From Virgibacillus halotolerans (lineage in GTDB: Bacteria; Bacillota; Bacilli; Bacillales; Amphibacillaceae): DNA of 64,000 nt. Shown here in pieces: positions 54,734-62,915 of the stretch. Under the pieces are notes generated by a model, which did no database searches, was not told the origin of the DNA, and saw nothing but the letters and a program-made list of their open reading frames with translations. The first letter of the stretch is position 1; each line of letters starts with the position of its first letter. Position numbers and translations under genes: made by a program. The stretch lies in contig NZ_JAFBEA010000005.1 in the NCBI RefSeq assembly GCF_016908515.1, positions 62,001-126,000 of the forward strand, written 5' to 3'.

Positions 54734-54957
54734 GAGGCCACTGAAAAAGTGGTAGATTTTCAAAAATCTTGTCTTTTCGCCTTAATCTAGCATCTCGAAT
54801 ATACGGAGACTCCTGCGGGAAGTAAGAGATCGACGAGACCCCACAGGACGTTAGTCCGAGAAGGCTCGACACTCGCCCGCGGAAAGCGCAGTATATTCGA
54901 AGATGCGATGGTAGATCCACATATTATAGTGCTATATTTAACTTTTTCAGTGGCCTC
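54734..54957. repeat. Palindromic repeat unit F within a perfect 17-bp inverted repeat
   Basis: GAGGCCACTGAAAAAGT (54734-54750) and its exact reverse complement (54941-54957) enclose a right-orientation unit. The unit's own ends GAATATAC and GTATATTC (54797 and 54891) pair. The core has GAGACTCCTGCGGG, GAGACCCCACAGG and CCCGCGGAAAGCG. In RNA the whole stretch would form one long hairpin and could act as the terminator between ykvI and upstream transcripts. Confidence 0.8.
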
Positions 54958-54975
54958 ATTTATCCCTCACGTCTT

Positions 54976-56091
54976 TTAAAATTCAAACACTTTCTCTGAC
55001 ACGGTGAATGCTTTTAGTGCGTCCCTATCAATGTCATAACCGATCCCCGGTTTATTAGGAACTTTAATGATCCCATTATCGACTGTGACCTCAGGTGTAA
55101 TGATATCTTTTTCCCAATACCTTGAAGAACCTGCCGTATCACCAGGTAATGTAAACCCGGACAATGTTGTTAAGGCAATATTATGCGAGCGCCCAACACC
55201 TGCTTCAAGCATGCCGCCACACCAAACCTCTATCCCCCGCTCCAGGCAGTAATCATGAATGCGTTTCGCCTCCGTAAGCCCACCAACTCGGCCGATTTTT
55301 ATGTTAATGATTTTACAGCTGCCCAATTGGATCGCTTTTCGTGTATCTTCAAGGGAATGAATGCTTTCATCCAAACAGATCGGTGTTTTCATCACAGCTT
55401 GAAGTTTAGCATGATCAACAATATCATCATGTCCCAATGGCTGCTCAATCATCGTCAGGTTCAGATCGTCCAATTGTTTCAAGTGCTCGATATCTGCTAA
55501 CGTATACGCTGAGTTTGCATCAGCCATGATTGGTGTGTCTGGAAACTGTTCACGAACTGCACGTAAAACATCCACATCCCAGCCAGGTTTAACCTTTATT
55601 TTAATACGCTTATATCCTTCCTTGATATAGTGTTCAACCGTATTTAACAAGTCTTTTACTGTCGGCTGAATGCCAATACTAATGCCAACATCAATTTCTT
55701 TCTTTTTCCCGCCAAGTGCCGCTGCCAGGGAGATATTCTTTCTTTTTGCATAAAGATCCCAAATTGCACCCTCTAAAGCTGATTTAGCCATATTGTTTCG
55801 CTTAATTGGTTCAAAAAGTTTTGACACATCGTCCGGATGATTCACTTCATTTTCTTGTAAAATTTTTATTAAAAAGTCTTCCATGACATGTAAGTTTGTT
55901 TTCACTGTTTCTTCACTATACCATGGACTTGTGAAGGCAACCGACTCTCCAAATCCGCTGTTTCCATCGGTATCAATCGCTTCTATTATATAAAATTCCT
56001 TATCTTGCATCGTACCAAAACTGGTTGTAAATGGATCTTTTAACCGCATCATTAATTTTCGTAATTTAATTTGTTTGATTGGAATCCCCAA
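54976..56091 (-). CDS. menC: o-Succinylbenzoate synthase / N-succinylamino acid racemase (MenC family)
   Basis: 371 residues of the enolase superfamily. The catalytic Lys lies in KIKVKPG, the metal ligands in [14 protein letters not shown] and CLDES, and the second Lys in [10 protein letters not shown]. The gene is not in a menaquinone cluster but follows a GNAT gene and an M20 fragment. That matches the Geobacillus kaustophilus D- to L-amino acid racemisation operon, so NSAR activity is more likely. The start is TTG at 56091 after GGAGG; the decayed copy at 58150 begins with ATG at exactly this codon. Confidence 0.85.
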   Translation of the reverse strand: MGIPIKQIKLRKLMMRLKDPFTTSFGTMQDKEFYIIEAIDTDGNSGFGESVAFTSPWYSEETVKTNLHVMEDFLIKILQENEVNHPDDVSKLFEPIKRNNMAKSALEGAIWDLYAKRKNISLAAALGGKKKEIDVGISIGIQPTVKDLLNTVEHYIKEGYKRIKIKVKPGWDVDVLRAVREQFPDTPIMADANSAYTLADIEHLKQLDDLNLTMIEQPLGHDDIVDHAKLQAVMKTPICLDESIHSLEDTRKAIQLGSCKIINIKIGRVGGLTEAKRIHDYCLERGIEVWCGGMLEAGVGRSHNIALTTLSGFTLPGDTAGSSRYWEKDIITPEVTVDNGIIKVPNKPGIGYDIDRDALKAFTVSEKVFEF

Positions 56092-56118
56092 ACTCAAAAC
56101 CTCCACTTTTTACAATTT

Positions 56119-56910
56119 TCATTTCGTAAACACATAGTAATTTACTTTCCCGGTATGACCCCGGATAAGATCGCTTGCCTGATAACCATTATCAAAAAGG
56201 GTGTGAAATACCTTTTGCGTTTCCATTCGCCACTTTTTAGCTAATTTAAAATCCATTTGTTTTATTTCCTGGAAATTAACTGGTATTGCCATGAACAAAT
56301 AATCCATTGTTTGTTTCATCTTGGAATGAAAGACATCTGTAATCAACGGATAGCCTTCCGGTGTTATATCCAGTAGTAATTTTGCTTTATCAAAAGGGAA
56401 GTTGCTTTCTTTATTATTTTTACTTAGATTCCATTTAATATGAATTCGATCTGTTGGTAATCCTTGATTCAATTCATCCTTCATGACCCCATAATAATTC
56501 TCTTTATAAATGGCTCCAGAAGCTCCTAATTTGTGCAAATTCAGATAGGCATTTCTGCTCTCCAACGGATCAAACGTCCAGGTAATCATTTGATAGCCCT
56601 TATCACGTGCAATTTCCGCTTGTTTTAACTTCATCTTTACACCAAGTCCACTCGTTCGATAAGCTGGTAAGATTCCGAGCATATGGGAGCACAGATAGGC
56701 AGATCGTCCATCAAAACCGGGAAAGCTATATAAAAAACCAATCATTTCATCATCCACAAACGCACCCAAAATAATACCACCATTATTTAAAGCTGTGAAT
56801 GTTTGATGTACTGGTGTAGCCGGCATTTGCCAGACTTTCGTTTCAACTTCCTGCATCCGCAACAATTCTTCCATTGTGGTAAGCGAACGAATCATTACAT
56901 GCTCTGTCAT
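56119..56910 (-). CDS. GNAT-family N-acyl(succinyl)transferase, COG3375-like
   Basis: 263 residues. An N-terminal GNAT domain (about 1-150) with the CoA-binding LPAYRTSGLGVKMKLKQAE segment and a longer C-terminal domain are typical of COG3375. In the NSAR pathway this enzyme succinylates D-amino acids before racemisation. Its ATG overlaps the stop of the M20 fragment (TGATG), and it lies 27 bp before the racemase, so the genes are coupled. Confidence 0.82.
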   Translation of the reverse strand: MTEHVMIRSLTTMEELLRMQEVETKVWQMPATPVHQTFTALNNGGIILGAFVDDEMIGFLYSFPGFDGRSAYLCSHMLGILPAYRTSGLGVKMKLKQAEIARDKGYQMITWTFDPLESRNAYLNLHKLGASGAIYKENYYGVMKDELNQGLPTDRIHIKWNLSKNNKESNFPFDKAKLLLDITPEGYPLITDVFHSKMKQTMDYLFMAIPVNFQEIKQMDFKLAKKWRMETQKVFHTLFDNGYQASDLIRGHTGKVNYYVFTK

Positions 56911-57110
56911 CAGGCTTTCCCCTCTCTTTCGTAAAATGCAGCGGTTCTTTGTAATGCACTCGTCACTATTTCAATTGCTTTATGCTGTTCGAATAATGAT
57001 TGAATATATGCTGTTGTCTTCTGTCCTTCCCAGCTTATTTTGGGATGACTATGTAAATGATTAAAAACCGTTTTAAGGTAAGGTGTTAGTTTTTCAATAG
57101 TAGTTTTCAT
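56910..57110 (-). pseudogene. Internally deleted M20 peptidase/desuccinylase
   Basis: 66 codons. The first about 48 residues match the N-terminus of M20 amidohydrolases (FNHLHSHPKISWEGQKTTAYI). The last about 18 (TSALQRTAAFYEREGKA) resemble the family's C-terminal helix. The roughly 300 residues between, with all metal ligands but the first region, are gone and the frame is preserved. A normal ribosome site (AGGAGGGG) and coupling to the GNAT gene are kept. In intact NSAR operons this gene encodes the N-succinyl-amino acid hydrolase. Confidence 0.7.
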
Positions 57111-57122
57111 AATAAACCCCTC

Positions 57123-57965
57123 CTATGCAAAAAAATCCTGCCCTTTAATGGAATCAAACAACGCCGCCCGCTTTTGAAATTGATCTGGCTTTTTCAATGT
57201 GATAGCAGAGACAATACTGTTTGCCAGCGACAATACAGCAGGTGCTATATCGAGTGTCGATTTCACCTGTAATTGTACCGGTAAAACAAGGCTCGCATTG
57301 GCAGTGATCGGAGAAATTGGGGAATCAGTAAAAGCAATTACGAAAGCTCCCTGCTGTTTAGCAAGCTTTGCAACATGAATCGGATCCACCGCATATCGGT
57401 GAAATGAAAAAGCAATAAACACGCTTTTCTCTGTCAATTCACTGATCCGTAATAATACATCATCGACATTCGGCTGATATAGACGTGTATTTCCTAATAC
57501 AATGTCCAATGAAAAGGCGAACCAGCTTGCTAACGCATGGGAGGATCTAACCCCTGAGATTAGCACGTGATCTGCGGCAGCTATTTTTGTAACGGCAGTT
57601 TCCAGGTGCGCTTCCGGTATTTGCTGCATTACTTTTTGTATTGCTTGTAAATCGTTTCCCATCAAGCCTTTAATTGGCTCTGTTGTTTTCTGATCAACTG
57701 ATTTCGTTTCCGCATAATCGGATAAGCTGCTTTTCTGAAACAGATATTGCTGTACCTCTTCCTGTAGTGCGCTATATCCCTTGTAACCAAGTTTTTGACA
57801 AAAACGAATCACGGTCGTTTCGCTGACACCCATTATTTTCCCAGCTTCAGCAGCGGAATGAACAGCAAATATTTTCGGCTCCTCATATACATATGAGGAA
57901 ATCTTCTGTAAATTATTCGTAAAAGTTGATTGCATATCGTTTATCCGTTCATAAATATGCTTCAT
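57123..57965 (-). CDS. MurR/RpiR-family transcriptional regulator
   Basis: 280 residues. An N-terminal HTH_6 domain (about 1-77) has AAEAGKIMGVSETTVIRFCQKLGYKGYS, and a C-terminal SIS domain (about 125-260) has HVLISGVRSSHALAS. It is the first gene of the racemase operon and is probably autoregulated through the two palindromes just upstream. SIS-domain regulators usually bind phosphosugars; here an amino-acid-derived ligand is equally possible. Confidence 0.85.
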   Translation of the reverse strand: MKHIYERINDMQSTFTNNLQKISSYVYEEPKIFAVHSAAEAGKIMGVSETTVIRFCQKLGYKGYSALQEEVQQYLFQKSSLSDYAETKSVDQKTTEPIKGLMGNDLQAIQKVMQQIPEAHLETAVTKIAAADHVLISGVRSSHALASWFAFSLDIVLGNTRLYQPNVDDVLLRISELTEKSVFIAFSFHRYAVDPIHVAKLAKQQGAFVIAFTDSPISPITANASLVLPVQLQVKSTLDIAPAVLSLANSIVSAITLKKPDQFQKRAALFDSIKGQDFFA

Positions 57966-57986
57966 ACCGATCCCTCACAATAAATT

Positions 57987-58031
57987 AAAGCATTTGCTTC
58001 ACAAGTTATGTATTTAAAAAGCAAAAGCTTT
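57987..58031. promoter_or_regulatory. Two palindromic operator-like sites upstream of the rpiR-type gene
   Basis: AAAGCATTTGCTT (57987-57999) and AAAGCAAAAGCTTT (58018-58031) are similar dyads whose starts are 31 bp apart, about three helical turns. Their place just upstream of a regulator gene suggests autoregulation. Confidence 0.45.
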
Positions 58032-58149
58032 ATAATTTCCATTTATCCTATCATATTTGTTTTTATTTGGCAATGTTGAATAATGATAAACTGCTATGAA
58101 GCGTAAATTTATTAACCACTATCCTCTGTTGTTTTAGGGGAATCACCCT

Positions 58150-58240
58150 TATCCTGCATAGAGCCAAAACTAGTTGTAAATGAATTTTTTTATCGCATCT
58201 TTAGTATACGTAATTTTATTCGTTTGATTGGAACTGTCAT
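58150..58240 (-). pseudogene. Remnant of a second menC/NSAR gene start
   Basis: After GGAGGT an ATG at 58240 begins MTVPIKRIKLRILKMR, then a stop (TAA where menC has TTA), then KNSFTTSFGSMQDKG. This aligns with residues 1-32 of the intact gene ([20 protein letters not shown], then [10 protein letters not shown]). Similarity ends at about 58150. It points to a former second racemase copy between the ABC operon and the regulator. Confidence 0.75.
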
Positions 58241-58295
58241 ATTAAATGACCTCCCTTTTTCTTTAGTTGAAATGTAAAACCAGTAAGATTAACAT

Positions 58296-58345
58296 AAAAA
58301 TGCCTCCCCCATCCGTAAAATCTTTGTTTACGGATGGGAGAGGCA
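58296..58345 (-). terminator. Terminator of the dipeptide ABC operon
   Basis: GCCTC-CCCATCCGTAAA pairs with TTTACGGATGGG-GAGGC and is followed by a T-run on the minus strand. It separates the ABC operon from the racemase operon. The 130 bp before the next stop (58346-58477) holds nothing else. Confidence 0.85.
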
Positions 58346-58477
58346 ACTGAAGACATCATCTGGAATTGGCTTATCTAAATACTTCGTTATCTACGGTTCT
58401 TTATCGCTTGAAATACATCCATATTGTCGTCTCCAATAGATTCTTTTTCGTTCAATTACAGCAAATCGTGTTGCTAT

Positions 58478-58921
58478 TTAATATACCAATTCAATTCTAA
58501 TTTCCTTACTTAAATAATCGCTATCCTTCGATGGTTTTTCATGGACAACCCAATTTTGTGACAACATTTGTTTAAGTTTAAATAATTGTGATGCGTCAAG
58601 CCGTAAGCCTGCAATACCTTTATCTATCAGTCGATAATCTTGTTCTTCGACTTTATTAAATTTCAATTGTAACAACCGCTGTACCCCTTTGAAAGTAACA
58701 AATTTCACTTCATATCCATTTAAAACAATCGATTTAAATGCATCCTTGTTCTGGTTAGCAAGTTTAACAAGGTCATTAAAATCAAAATTAGCATTCAACG
58801 CCTTCCACTGACTAACGTTTCTCTGCTCAATTTGAGTAAGTATTTCTTTATTTGACACACCATTACTTCGAATTGTTTCAAGCATATAAGCTTCCATTAA
58901 TGAAATTTTTTTTATCGCCAT
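58478..58921 (-). CDS. Hypothetical protein in the dipeptide ABC operon
   Basis: 147 residues, soluble and Lys-rich (AIKKISLMEAYMLETI, SKEIRIELVY). It starts 27 bp after the OppF-like gene and precedes the operon terminator, so it is cotranscribed with the transporter. I do not recognise a family. The predicted helical N-terminal half and beta-rich C-terminus give no function. Confidence 0.6.
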   Translation of the reverse strand: MAIKKISLMEAYMLETIRSNGVSNKEILTQIEQRNVSQWKALNANFDFNDLVKLANQNKDAFKSIVLNGYEVKFVTFKGVQRLLQLKFNKVEEQDYRLIDKGIAGLRLDASQLFKLKQMLSQNWVVHEKPSKDSDYLSKEIRIELVY

Positions 58922-58948
58922 TCATGCGCCCCCATTCAAAATCTTATT

Positions 58949-59962
58949 TTAACGAAGCAAGTTTTCGGACCCGGCTTCGACCATTCCTTTCTCAATAGGA
59001 AAGAAGCACGCTACCTCGTGTTCCTCGTTTCCCTTTCTTTCCAACTGGGGAGTATTTTCCTTACAGTAATCTCGCGCTATTGGACACCTTGTATGAAAAA
59101 CACAACCTGTAGGCGGATTTGCTGGTGATGGCAACTCTCCCTTTAAAACAATTCTTTCACGTGTTTTTTCCTTTCCGGGATCAGGTAACGGAATTGCAGA
59201 TAATAACGCATTTGTATATGGATGCTGTGCATGATTATAAAACGATTCACTATCAGACCGCTCCATCATTTTCCCTAAGTACATAACAGAAACCTTATCG
59301 GCAATATGTTTAATAACTGACAAGTCATGGGCAATAAAAACATACGTCAAATCAAGTTCTTTTTGTAAGTCTTCAAATAGGTTAATAACCTGGGCTTGAA
59401 CGGAAACATCCAGTGCACTTACCGGTTCATCACAAACAATCAATTTGGGTTTTAACGCTATCGCGCGTGCGATACCAATCCGTTGGCGTTGCCCTCCGGA
59501 GAATTCATGTGGAAGCCGATCGTGATATTCTGGTTTCAGTCCAACAAGATCCATTAATTCCTTTACCCGTTGTTCTATATTATCGGTCATTTTATATGCT
59601 TTTAATGGCGCTGCAATAATCTCACTTACTTTCATTCGTGGATTAAGGCTCGTAAATGGATCCTGAAAAACCATTTGTACATCTCTACGCAATCGGTGCA
59701 TTTGCTTCGCGCTATAATTTAAAATACTTTCCCCTTCAATTAAAATATCTCCCGATGTTGGCTTTTCCAATCCTAATATTGTTCTAGCAAGCGTACTTTT
59801 CCCGCATCCGGATTCACCGACAATACCAAGTGTTTCACCTTTATTAACCGATAAATTCAAACCATTAACAGCTTTTACATTTCCTGTTGTTTTTTTGAGT
59901 ACGCCTTTTTTGATCGGGAAATAGACTTCCAAGTCTCGTACTTCTAACAATGCCTCAGACAT
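58949..59962 (-). CDS. Dipeptide/oligopeptide ABC transporter ATP-binding protein, OppF/DppF-like
   Basis: 337 residues: Walker A GESGCGKST, signature FSGGQRQRIGIARAI, Walker B LIVCDEPVSALD, and the C-terminal Cys-rich oligopeptide-transporter motif CVFHTRCPIARDYC, which can bind an Fe-S cluster or zinc. It forms a heterodimer with the ATPase encoded immediately upstream; the ATG overlaps that stop by one base. Confidence 0.88.
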   Translation of the reverse strand: MSEALLEVRDLEVYFPIKKGVLKKTTGNVKAVNGLNLSVNKGETLGIVGESGCGKSTLARTILGLEKPTSGDILIEGESILNYSAKQMHRLRRDVQMVFQDPFTSLNPRMKVSEIIAAPLKAYKMTDNIEQRVKELMDLVGLKPEYHDRLPHEFSGGQRQRIGIARAIALKPKLIVCDEPVSALDVSVQAQVINLFEDLQKELDLTYVFIAHDLSVIKHIADKVSVMYLGKMMERSDSESFYNHAQHPYTNALLSAIPLPDPGKEKTRERIVLKGELPSPANPPTGCVFHTRCPIARDYCKENTPQLERKGNEEHEVACFFPIEKGMVEAGSENLLR

Positions 59963-60981
59963 TACTGCTCGACTCCTTCCCGTTCAATATCCTGAATTTC
60001 ATGTTTTCTTTCCTCATATTCTGATTCAGATAAAATACACGCAGCGCGATGTCCATTTCCTCTGTCAACTAATGAAGGATCCACTTCTAAGCATTGTTCT
60101 GTCACAAATGGGCAACGTGGACTGAAATTGCACCCTTTGGGTGGATCTACTAAATTGGGCGGCTGTCCCTGAATGCTTTTAAGACGTTGATGAATGTCGG
60201 AATCAAGACGTGGCAATGAACGTAAGAGCGACCATGTATAAGGCATAGAAGTATGATAAAATATATCTCCCGTAATTCCTTCCTCTACAATTCTGCCTGA
60301 GTACATAACCAGTACTCTATCCGCCAGCTGCGCAACAACCCCTAAGTCATGTGTAATAATAATAATTGCAGTTCCATATTTTTTTTGGATGTCTTTCATG
60401 AGTTCAAGTATTTGTGCTTGAATCGTAACATCCAAAGCAGTCGTTGGCTCATCAGCAATTAATAATTTAGGCTGACAAGCTAATGCAATTGCGATAAGAA
60501 CCCGTTGTCTCATTCCTCCTGAGAATTGGTGGGGATAATCATTCAGACGACTTTTTGGATCTGGAATTCCAACATCCTTCAACAACTCCAATGCCTTTTC
60601 CTCTGCATTTTGTCGTGACATGGATTGATGGGTACGAATTGCTTCCATTAATTGATTGCCAATTTTAAACACAGGATTCAAACTGGACATCGGATCTTGG
60701 AAAATCATCGCTATCTCATTCCCACGAATTTTACGCAGTTCCTTCTCTTTCAGATCAAGCAAATTACGATTTTCAAAAATAATTTCGCCTTGTGGGTAAG
60801 TGGCTGGTGGTACTGGGTTCAATTGCATTAAGGAATGTGCGAGAACACTTTTTCCGCTTCCAGATTCCCCCACAATACCAACGGTTTCTCCTGCTTTCAC
60901 ATGAAATGACACCCCATCAACAGCCTTAACGATACCGCTGGCAGTGTCTAAATGTACTTTTAAATTCTTCACTTCAAGCAC
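59962..60981 (-). CDS. Dipeptide/oligopeptide ABC transporter ATP-binding protein, OppD/DppD-like
   Basis: 339 residues: Walker A GESGSGKSV, signature FSGGMRQRVLIAIAL, Walker B LLIADEPTTALD and the C-terminal motif CNFSPRCPFVTEQC. The start is GTG at 60981 with GGGAGTG upstream, giving the usual MLEVKNL start; upstream in-frame codons overlap the permease gene. Confidence 0.88.
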   Translation of the reverse strand: MLEVKNLKVHLDTASGIVKAVDGVSFHVKAGETVGIVGESGSGKSVLAHSLMQLNPVPPATYPQGEIIFENRNLLDLKEKELRKIRGNEIAMIFQDPMSSLNPVFKIGNQLMEAIRTHQSMSRQNAEEKALELLKDVGIPDPKSRLNDYPHQFSGGMRQRVLIAIALACQPKLLIADEPTTALDVTIQAQILELMKDIQKKYGTAIIIITHDLGVVAQLADRVLVMYSGRIVEEGITGDIFYHTSMPYTWSLLRSLPRLDSDIHQRLKSIQGQPPNLVDPPKGCNFSPRCPFVTEQCLEVDPSLVDRGNGHRAACILSESEYEERKHEIQDIEREGVEQ

Positions 60982-61006
60982 AACAATCACTCCCAATCTA
61001 TCTGCC

Positions 61007-61864
61007 TTATGCGTACTTTTGTTTTCTATTTCTAAACAGTTTTTTTGTTGATTTTTTCTGGTTTTTCTTATGCGGATCAAACGCGTCCCGTAATCCATCA
61101 CCTAGCATATTCAGGGCAAGTACAGTAATGACAATTGCCACTCCCGGAAAAATGGAAAACCATGGTGCAATCGTAATATACACTTGCGACTCCTGTAGCA
61201 TCGTCCCCCATGTCGGCGTCGATGGATCTATACCAACTCCCAAAAAGCTAAGGGCAGCTTCGGCTAGAATTGCCTTAGCAAAAATAAATGTTCCCTGCAC
61301 AATAATTGGTGATAATACATTCGGTAAAATATAACGGAATAAAATAACCAGATCACCAGTCCCGGTTGTTTTAGCAGCTTCTATATACTGAATATTATTC
61401 ACCTGTAATACTGCTGAGCGAACGATACGTGTCATTACTGGCCAGAAGGCAAATGTGAGGGCAATGATGATATTCGTAACATTACCACCAAGAGCGGCAA
61501 CCAATGCTAATGCCAGTAGTAATGCCGGAAATGCTAACATGCCATCAATAATACGCATAATAATAAATTCTGCCTTTTTATAGTAACCGGCTATTAACCC
61601 AGTAATAGTCCCTAGTACAGTTGATAACAGTGCAACAACAACCCCAACAAACAAGGTGACACGCGCCGCTACGATTGTTAGCCCAAAGATATCCCTTCCA
61701 AAATGATCTGTACCGAACCAATTTTTTCCGGATGGACTTAACAAACGCGCTTCTGGATCAATATGGGTAGGCGGAAATTTAAGCCACAATGAAGCTGTAA
61801 TCGTTGCAACTATTATGAGTAATAATACACCTGCTGCCAGTAGATTTCGTTTGTTCTTAAACAT
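61007..61864 (-). CDS. Dipeptide ABC transporter permease, DppC-like
   Basis: 285 residues, about six helices, with the LLSPSGKNWFGTDHFGRDIF segment typical of DppC/OppC and the EAA loop QYIEAAKTTGTGDLVILFRYILPN. It pairs with the DppB-like permease 33 bp upstream. Confidence 0.88.
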   Translation of the reverse strand: MFKNKRNLLAAGVLLLIIVATITASLWLKFPPTHIDPEARLLSPSGKNWFGTDHFGRDIFGLTIVAARVTLFVGVVVALLSTVLGTITGLIAGYYKKAEFIIMRIIDGMLAFPALLLALALVAALGGNVTNIIIALTFAFWPVMTRIVRSAVLQVNNIQYIEAAKTTGTGDLVILFRYILPNVLSPIIVQGTFIFAKAILAEAALSFLGVGIDPSTPTWGTMLQESQVYITIAPWFSIFPGVAIVITVLALNMLGDGLRDAFDPHKKNQKKSTKKLFRNRKQKYA

Positions 61865-61897
61865 AATGAAATCTCCTTTTATTATTTATTCGTTTGC

Positions 61898-62842
61898 TTA
61901 ATCATAGCGTATTCTCGGATCTAAAACGGCATATAAAAGGTCAACCAACAAATTCACCAACACATAAATTGCAGCGATGAATAGAATAACACCTTGTATC
62001 ACCGGATAATCTCGACGGTAGATAGAATCAATTAATAGTTGACCAATACCGGGAATCGTAAACATCGTCTCAATAATAACTGTCCCGCCTAACAAACCCG
62101 CAATTGTTGTACCAATTACAGTAGTAGTAGGGATGAGTGCATTAAAAAACACATGTTTCATTAATACAATGCTTTCCTTTACACCCTTTGCTTTTGCAGT
62201 CCGTGTGTAATCTTGGTTTACGGATTCTAGCATCCCATCCCGTAACATTCTGGCGACCAGTCCTATTTCAACTGCTGCTAAGACAAATGCAGGCAAAAAC
62301 AGATGGTAAAACCAATTAATTGCTCCTTCCGCGACCGGTATATAGCCGGCAACTGGAAAAATAGGAATGGCAACACCAAAACAAAGCACCATTAACATTG
62401 CAAACCAAAATTCCGGAATAGATACACCAAGCAGTGAAATTGAAATAAAAATTGGATCCAAAGCTGTATTTCGTTTCCAGACCACAAAGATTGCCGTTGG
62501 AATTGCGACAAGTAATGTTAAGACCAGCGAAATAACCATCAAACTGAAAGTTGGTCCTAAATGGTCTATAATAATTTGGGTAACCGGTTCAGATGAGTAT
62601 ACCGACTGCCCAAGGTCACCAGTTAACACATTCCCTATCCAACTGAAAAATTGAACGACCATTGGTTTATCAAGACCAAGTTGTACTTCTAATTGTTCAA
62701 TACTTTCCTGGGAGCTATCTTCACCCAGGATAAGATAAGCAGGATTTCCAGGCGTTAGATGAACGATCAAAAAAACGATAATACTGACAATAAGCATTAC
62801 AGGTATTAATGATAGCAATCTACGGATTGTGTATTGCAGCAC
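61898..62842 (-). CDS. Dipeptide ABC transporter permease, DppB-like
   Basis: 314 residues, six helices, with the family start LQYTIRRLLSLIPVMLIVS, HLTPGNPA and the EAA-loop DYTRTAKAKGVKESIVLMKH. The start is GTG at 62842, after TAGGAGG. Confidence 0.88.
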   Translation of the reverse strand: MLQYTIRRLLSLIPVMLIVSIIVFLIVHLTPGNPAYLILGEDSSQESIEQLEVQLGLDKPMVVQFFSWIGNVLTGDLGQSVYSSEPVTQIIIDHLGPTFSLMVISLVLTLLVAIPTAIFVVWKRNTALDPIFISISLLGVSIPEFWFAMLMVLCFGVAIPIFPVAGYIPVAEGAINWFYHLFLPAFVLAAVEIGLVARMLRDGMLESVNQDYTRTAKAKGVKESIVLMKHVFFNALIPTTTVIGTTIAGLLGGTVIIETMFTIPGIGQLLIDSIYRRDYPVIQGVILFIAAIYVLVNLLVDLLYAVLDPRIRYD

Positions 62843-62915
62843 GCTTTTTCCTCCTAACTGAATGGATTAATATCTATCATCCAACATGTATGCTAAAAAG
62901 GTTACTAAAATTAAG

